15,257 nt of DNA from an uncultured Collinsella sp. (lineage in GTDB: Bacteria > Actinomycetota > Coriobacteriia > Coriobacteriales > Coriobacteriaceae): positions 1 through 15,257 of the forward strand of contig CAUBMI010000053.1 in NCBI GenBank assembly GCA_958436995.1. The letters run 5' to 3'. This document shows, piece by piece, positions 15,252 to 15,257 of the stretch (position 1 is its first letter; each line of letters opens with the position of its first letter). Below the pieces are notes generated by a model that saw only the letters and a list, made by a program, of their open reading frames with translations, was not told the DNA's origin and made no database searches. A program made the translations under genes and the position numbers.

Positions 15252-15257
15252 CTGACG

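Overview
The window reads as chromosomal core-genome DNA from a high-GC, Gram-positive anaerobe. Strong G/C third-position bias, protein sequence style, GTG/TTG starts with purine-rich Shine-Dalgarno (SD) sites, and the mix of F-type ATPase, MurA and LCP genes fit Actinomycetota, class Coriobacteriia. Collinsella or a close relative is my best guess from recognition of the protein sequences; I ran no search. All supported genes lie on the + strand. Long antisense ORFs are codon-bias shadows.

Left part (1-5405), translation quality and small metabolism. A protein tail (1-99) is followed by prmC, which modifies release factors and carries an unusual insert of about 120 residues. A compact hicA-hicB toxin-antitoxin pair comes next, with its own TATAAT promoter overlapped by a perfect 9-bp-arm palindrome. 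Then tsaC (tRNA t6A pathway, also with an insert), glpK (glycerol kinase, 13 bp behind tsaC) and upp (uracil salvage) behind a structured leader. prmC and tsaC are often close neighbours in bacteria, so hicAB looks like a cassette dropped between them.

Middle part (5406-12644), ATP synthase operon. A 280-bp gap with a GC hairpin, small repeats and a probable promoter leads into atpI-like, atpB, atpE, atpF, atpH, atpA, atpG, atpD and atpC in the canonical order with very tight junctions. Together these encode a complete F1Fo ATPase. Points of note are a short 64-residue c subunit, a b subunit with a signal-peptide-like N-terminus, and a small insert in the alpha nucleotide-binding domain. The operon closes with a textbook intrinsic terminator.

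Right part (12645-15257), cell wall. murA (TTG start, SD abutting the terminator T-run) and an LCP-family gene 12 bp later probably form a wall-assembly unit: MurA starts peptidoglycan precursor synthesis and LCP proteins attach glycopolymers to the wall. A 13-bp perfect inverted repeat follows, then a promoter-like sequence for a gene beyond the window.

I saw no CRISPR, tRNA, rRNA, IS element or phage genes. The region is mostly ordinary housekeeping. The points most worth a second look are the PrmC insert, the hicAB operator, the terminator in front of murA, the short c subunit and the altered GlpK phosphate loop.
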